From positions 1 through 40,113 of the IMG/VR virus record IMGVR_UViG_3300023174_000010: a stretch of DNA of 40,113 bases; one strand, written 5' to 3'. Positions 37,172 through 40,113 of the stretch are shown in pieces (position 1 is the stretch's first letter; each line of letters begins with the position of its first letter). The notes below the pieces were generated by a model. The model made no database searches. It was not told the origin of the DNA and worked only from the letters and a program-made list of their open reading frames with translations. The position numbers and the translations under genes are program-made. Origin of the DNA: a virus.

Positions 37172-40113
37172 CGCACATTCTGCAATTCACTCAATACTTC
37201 TTGAGCTTCAAGCACCTTTCCTTGTCTTCTAGCCATTACTAGTTTATCCCGAAGAACCCTATGGCTGTATAGTTCTGGGTATTCCTTTAACATCTTTTCT
37301 TTAGCTGTAGCCCGATACTTACCAATAACTTTCTTTAGTTCATTGACTCTTGGACTATCCAATCCTTCAACTTGATCGGAAGGCAGAGCAAGGTACTGCG
37401 GAGAAGTAACAAGCCTGTTTAGGGCTTGGCGAAGGTCTTTGTTGCCCAGCTTAACCTGGCCTGTTAGCTCGATATACCTGTCGTAAGCGGTCTGACCTTG
37501 ACCATTCCTATACTTGCTTAGGTCTACTCCACCGCTTTCTACAACTGGAGGCATACTGAAGGAATACCTTAAGTTGGCCAGTTCATCCATAACCCTGTCT
37601 TTTTTCTGCTCACTATAGAATAAGGGGCTAATAAAGTCTGGTCCGATAGCGTCCTGACGTTTAATAGGTTCACCAAGGATGTTCCGCTTAGGCTCAAGTT
37701 TGTCGCTCAGCCCAGGAATCCTTTTTGTGAACATATCTAAGAACGTCCTTGCTTCTCGCATTAGAGGATCACCAGAAGGCACAACCTGAGAAACAAGACT
37801 AGGAACAACGAGAGAACCAAGCCTTGTGCTTATAAATTGAGACATCTTTCTGTCGGGTTGGTTAACTGCGTCCATTATCTGCTCAATACCAGTAAGGTAG
37901 CTTTTGCTTGTGATGTTCTTGCTTAGTGCTGTCCCAATTGCAGAACCCATAAAGTTAATCCAATCCTTACTTCCTACTTTATCTTCGTTAATTTTATCCG
38001 AAAAGTCGGCTACAACTCCAAGGAATGTAGCCAACGGATCAAAGCGTTGGTAAGACACATACTGATACTTATCGCTACCTGGCATTTTAAATCTAAGGCT
38101 ATATGGTTGCCATCCTGTTGCCTGTTTAAGGATACGTTCTTTTTCATCTGATGGTCCTTGGCCTGTAATGCTTCCACTACTCCAAAGTCCAACTGCCGTT
38201 GTCATAACAGAAATACCCATAGCTACTTTTCCTTCTGCTTGTGCCCTTACAAAAGGATCTGAACTATAAAGTTCTTTTGTTATTTGTAGTCTTGCTTTTG
38301 TTAGTTCAGGAGCAAGCTTTTCTAGGGGAGTATTATTAAACCCTCTTAATGTGCCCTCTGCATAGCCGATAGCCCCAAAAGCACGTTGACTAAAAAACTT
38401 AATAATTCTTGTAGGCGTTGTTACAAAAGGGATAACAAGCCTAAGAGATGGATGTTCTCTTACTCCATTTTCAATCCACCTTTGAATTGTTTTATCTTCG
38501 CCACGCTTTGTGAATGTAACTTCTTCTGCCCATCCGTAAGCATATTGAGCTAGGTTAGACTTATTCTCATCATAGTTTTTAGCAACGTAATCTGTAATAT
38601 ATTCTTCTAATTCAACTCCATTCTTTCCAGCCCTAGCTCCTTCAAGAGCACCACGCATTCTTACGTTCTTAAGTGAATATAGTCCACCACCTTTGAGAAC
38701 TAAGTCATTAATCTTTTTGTCTGTATTTTGAGCGACCCATTCATCTACTTGTTCGGGCTGGATCTTGCCTTCACCAGCAAGCTTCCATCCTTCATCGTAA
38801 GATTCAGCAAGTGCCCTGCTCTTGGCTACAGATCTAAAGTTAAGATGTTTAGTAAATTCGTCCATCCAAAGAAGGGCTTTAGAAGGCATACGAATAGCAT
38901 TGCCAACCATTGTAGTTGCGTCTGTTACAATATACTTAGCTAATCCTTTGATTAGAGGTGAAGCGTTTGGATGTTTTGCTTCAATTTCGTCAAGTTTGGC
39001 TTGAAAATTTTCTTTAGTAATAATAGAGTCGTACTGCTCAACTGCTGTTCTACCCTGAACAAGAGCACTTTCACCTGTCTTAAAAGCATTGTTAGCAGAG
39101 ATAAAAGCTTCTTTTGCAGAATCCATCATAGTTCCATATTGACTTAAAAACGCATTTCTAGTTGTTTTAAAAATTGGGTTTCCTGTTTTCATAAACGCAA
39201 TCTGAGAACCCAAAGCAGATTCCATAGGTTTCCAAGCAGTAGAAATCAAATTACCAATTGCATTAACAGCAAATGTTTTTGGACCGCTAAGAAGTGCATT
39301 GATCCACCACTCATTGTGAAGCTTCATCCAAAACTTATCTGGAGCAAGGTTAACAATGCCATCTGCTCCGTGTTTATTGTAAATCGTAGCAAACCTTCTT
39401 ATTGCTTCTTCAAAGTTTTCACGCCCAACTTTTGCGTCTCCGTTGCCAATAGATTCAGCCAGTGCAGTTTCATATTGCCCCATCTTTGCTGGCTCAGAAG
39501 CCCACTTCTTGCTGATGTTTATAAACTCTTCTGCCATCTTAGCGTCAAAAGCCGTATTCTTAGCCATTGCAAGACCACGCCCAAGATTGCTTCGAAGTTG
39601 TTTTTCGCCAAACAGAATAGACTGAATGTTAGGCATCAATTCGTTTAAGCGAATGAATCCTTCTCTGTAAGCTAGTGAAGCTGTCGCATCTCCAGGGTTT
39701 GCCGAAACAGCTTCTTTAGCAGAAATAGTTTTGTTAACAATTTCCCCAACCTGGTTAAGAACATCCATTCTTGCAAACTTGAATCCCATAACCTTGCCAG
39801 CAAAGTCTTCTGAATTCTTGGCACTGATTGTAAGATCTTTAATGTAGTCTTCCCCACCAAGCCGTTTAATCTGCTCAATCTCTTTTGCGACTACTTCAGG
39901 TTTTGTTACAACCTTTTTAGCAATAAGTTCGTTAGCAAATTCATTTACTAGTGCTGTAGTTGCCTTGTGAGTGCTTGCTGGTCCTGAATTAAGAAAGATG
40001 TTTACAATAGGTCTTCCAGCATCACCACTAACTGCTTCACGAATCTTCTCAATAGAAGTCATATCTAGCCCTTCTGGGCTATTTGCCATATCTACAATTC
40101 TTCCTGTTTTAGG
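37168..40113 (-). CDS. Internal virion protein D (T7 gp16-like), main part; starts across the window junction at 1126
   Basis: Continuation of the gene starting at 1126; bases 39987-40113 duplicate 1-127, so the true sequence joins base 1 to base 39986. An ATG at 40089 is internal (Met near residue 342 of 1314) and is not the gene start. This part is long, helical and largely soluble, with segments such as LHNEWWINALLSGPKTFAVN, RGFNNTPLEKLAPELTKARL and AMGISVMTTAVGLWSSGSIT, of which the last two could be amphipathic or membrane-interacting. KNITSKSYLTGIEQIMDAVN and FISTRLGSLVVPSLVSQVVP resemble C-terminal segments of gp16-type and cyanophage/pelagiphage internal core proteins. It ends at the ATGA overlap with the XhlA-like gene. 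Confidence 0.88.
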   Translation of the reverse strand, partial: PKTGRIVDMANSPEGLDMTSIEKIREAVSGDAGRPIVNIFLNSGPASTHKATTALVNEFANELIAKKVVTKPEVVAKEIEQIKRLGGEDYIKDLTISAKNSEDFAGKVMGFKFARMDVLNQVGEIVNKTISAKEAVSANPGDATASLAYREGFIRLNELMPNIQSILFGEKQLRSNLGRGLAMAKNTAFDAKMAEEFINISKKWASEPAKMGQYETALAESIGNGDAKVGRENFEEAIRRFATIYNKHGADGIVNLAPDKFWMKLHNEWWINALLSGPKTFAVNAIGNLISTAWKPMESALGSQIAFMKTGNPIFKTTRNAFLSQYGTMMDSAKEAFISANNAFKTGESALVQGRTAVEQYDSIITKENFQAKLDEIEAKHPNASPLIKGLAKYIVTDATTMVGNAIRMPSKALLWMDEFTKHLNFRSVAKSRALAESYDEGWKLAGEGKIQPEQVDEWVAQNTDKKINDLVLKGGGLYSLKNVRMRGALEGARAGKNGVELEEYITDYVAKNYDENKSNLAQYAYGWAEEVTFTKRGEDKTIQRWIENGVREHPSLRLVIPFVTTPTRIIKFFSQRAFGAIGYAEGTLRGFNNTPLEKLAPELTKARLQITKELYSSDPFVRAQAEGKVAMGISVMTTAVGLWSSGSITGQGPSDEKERILKQATGWQPYSLRFKMPGSDKYQYVSYQRFDPLATFLGVVADFSDKINEDKVGSKDWINFMGSAIGTALSKNITSKSYLTGIEQIMDAVNQPDRKMSQFISTRLGSLVVPSLVSQVVPSGDPLMREARTFLDMFTKRIPGLSDKLEPKRNILGEPIKRQDAIGPDFISPLFYSEQKKDRVMDELANLRYSFSMPPVVESGGVDLSKYRNGQGQTAYDRYIELTGQVKLGNKDLRQALNRLVTSPQYLALPSDQVEGLDSPRVNELKKVIGKYRATAKEKMLKEYPELYSHRVLRDKLVMARRQGKVLEAQEVLSELQNVR
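39987..40113. repeat. Terminal overlap, right copy
   Basis: Exact copy of bases 1-127; see the left copy. One copy should be removed before analysis of gene content or length. Confidence 0.95.

Noticed and set aside
40014-40089. ATG at 40089 as the start of the gp16-like gene
   Set aside because: The frame is open across the circular junction to an ATG at 1126 that overlaps the upstream stop; total length then matches T7 gp16.

Overview
The window is one complete, circularly assembled genome of a T7-like podovirus (Autographiviridae type). The first 127 bases are repeated exactly as the last 127 bases, so the unique length is 39,986 bp and the two ends join. All supported genes are on the minus strand, so transcription runs from high to low coordinates and one gene crosses the window junction. 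The host is probably a Gram-negative bacterium: there are one or two small lipoproteins of outer-membrane type, Shine-Dalgarno starts are common, and base composition is moderately AT-rich. The host genus cannot be read from the sequence.

Layout in the direction of transcription. (1) 32.9-31.9 kb is an AT-rich non-coding region with inverted and direct repeats; it is the best candidate for the physical genome ends and early control signals. (2) 31.8-26.5 kb is the early region: DUF932 and GP88-family genes, a string of very small coupled genes, a tRNA-like attP site, a ribbon-helix-helix-like protein and a tyrosine integrase. (3) 26.5-24.1 kb encodes a single-subunit phage RNA polymerase. (4) 24.1-16.8 kb is the DNA metabolism block: gp2.5-like SSB, gp3-like endonuclease I, gp4-like primase-helicase, gp5-like DNA polymerase, a LAGLIDADG endonuclease, gp6-like exonuclease, and two nucleotide-metabolism-type proteins. 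(5) 16.8-1.1 kb is the virion block: small virion-type proteins, a LamG-domain protein, portal, scaffold, a small lysis-like cassette, major capsid protein, a terminator-like structure, a duplicated gp11-like tail tube A, a gp12-like tail tube B carrying a LamG insertion, and gp13/14/15-like internal proteins. (6) The gp16-like internal protein runs from 1126 down to 1 and continues from 39986 down to 37168. (7) 37.2-32.9 kb is packaging and lysis: XhlA/holin-like protein, small terminase, HNH nuclease, large terminase and an endolysin-like protein.

The integrase plus a perfect tRNA T-arm/acceptor hairpin suggests a phage able to integrate into a tRNA gene, as described for integrase-bearing T7-like phages of marine bacteria. 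No recognisable CI-type repressor was seen. Most neighbouring genes touch by ATGA overlaps, which points to strong translational coupling. The most unusual points are the internal duplication in the gp11-like protein, the lysis-like cassette between scaffold and capsid, a 25-bp perfect repeat shared between the non-coding region and the start of the GP88 gene, a repeated gene-junction motif, and a 37-residue zinc-finger microprotein.
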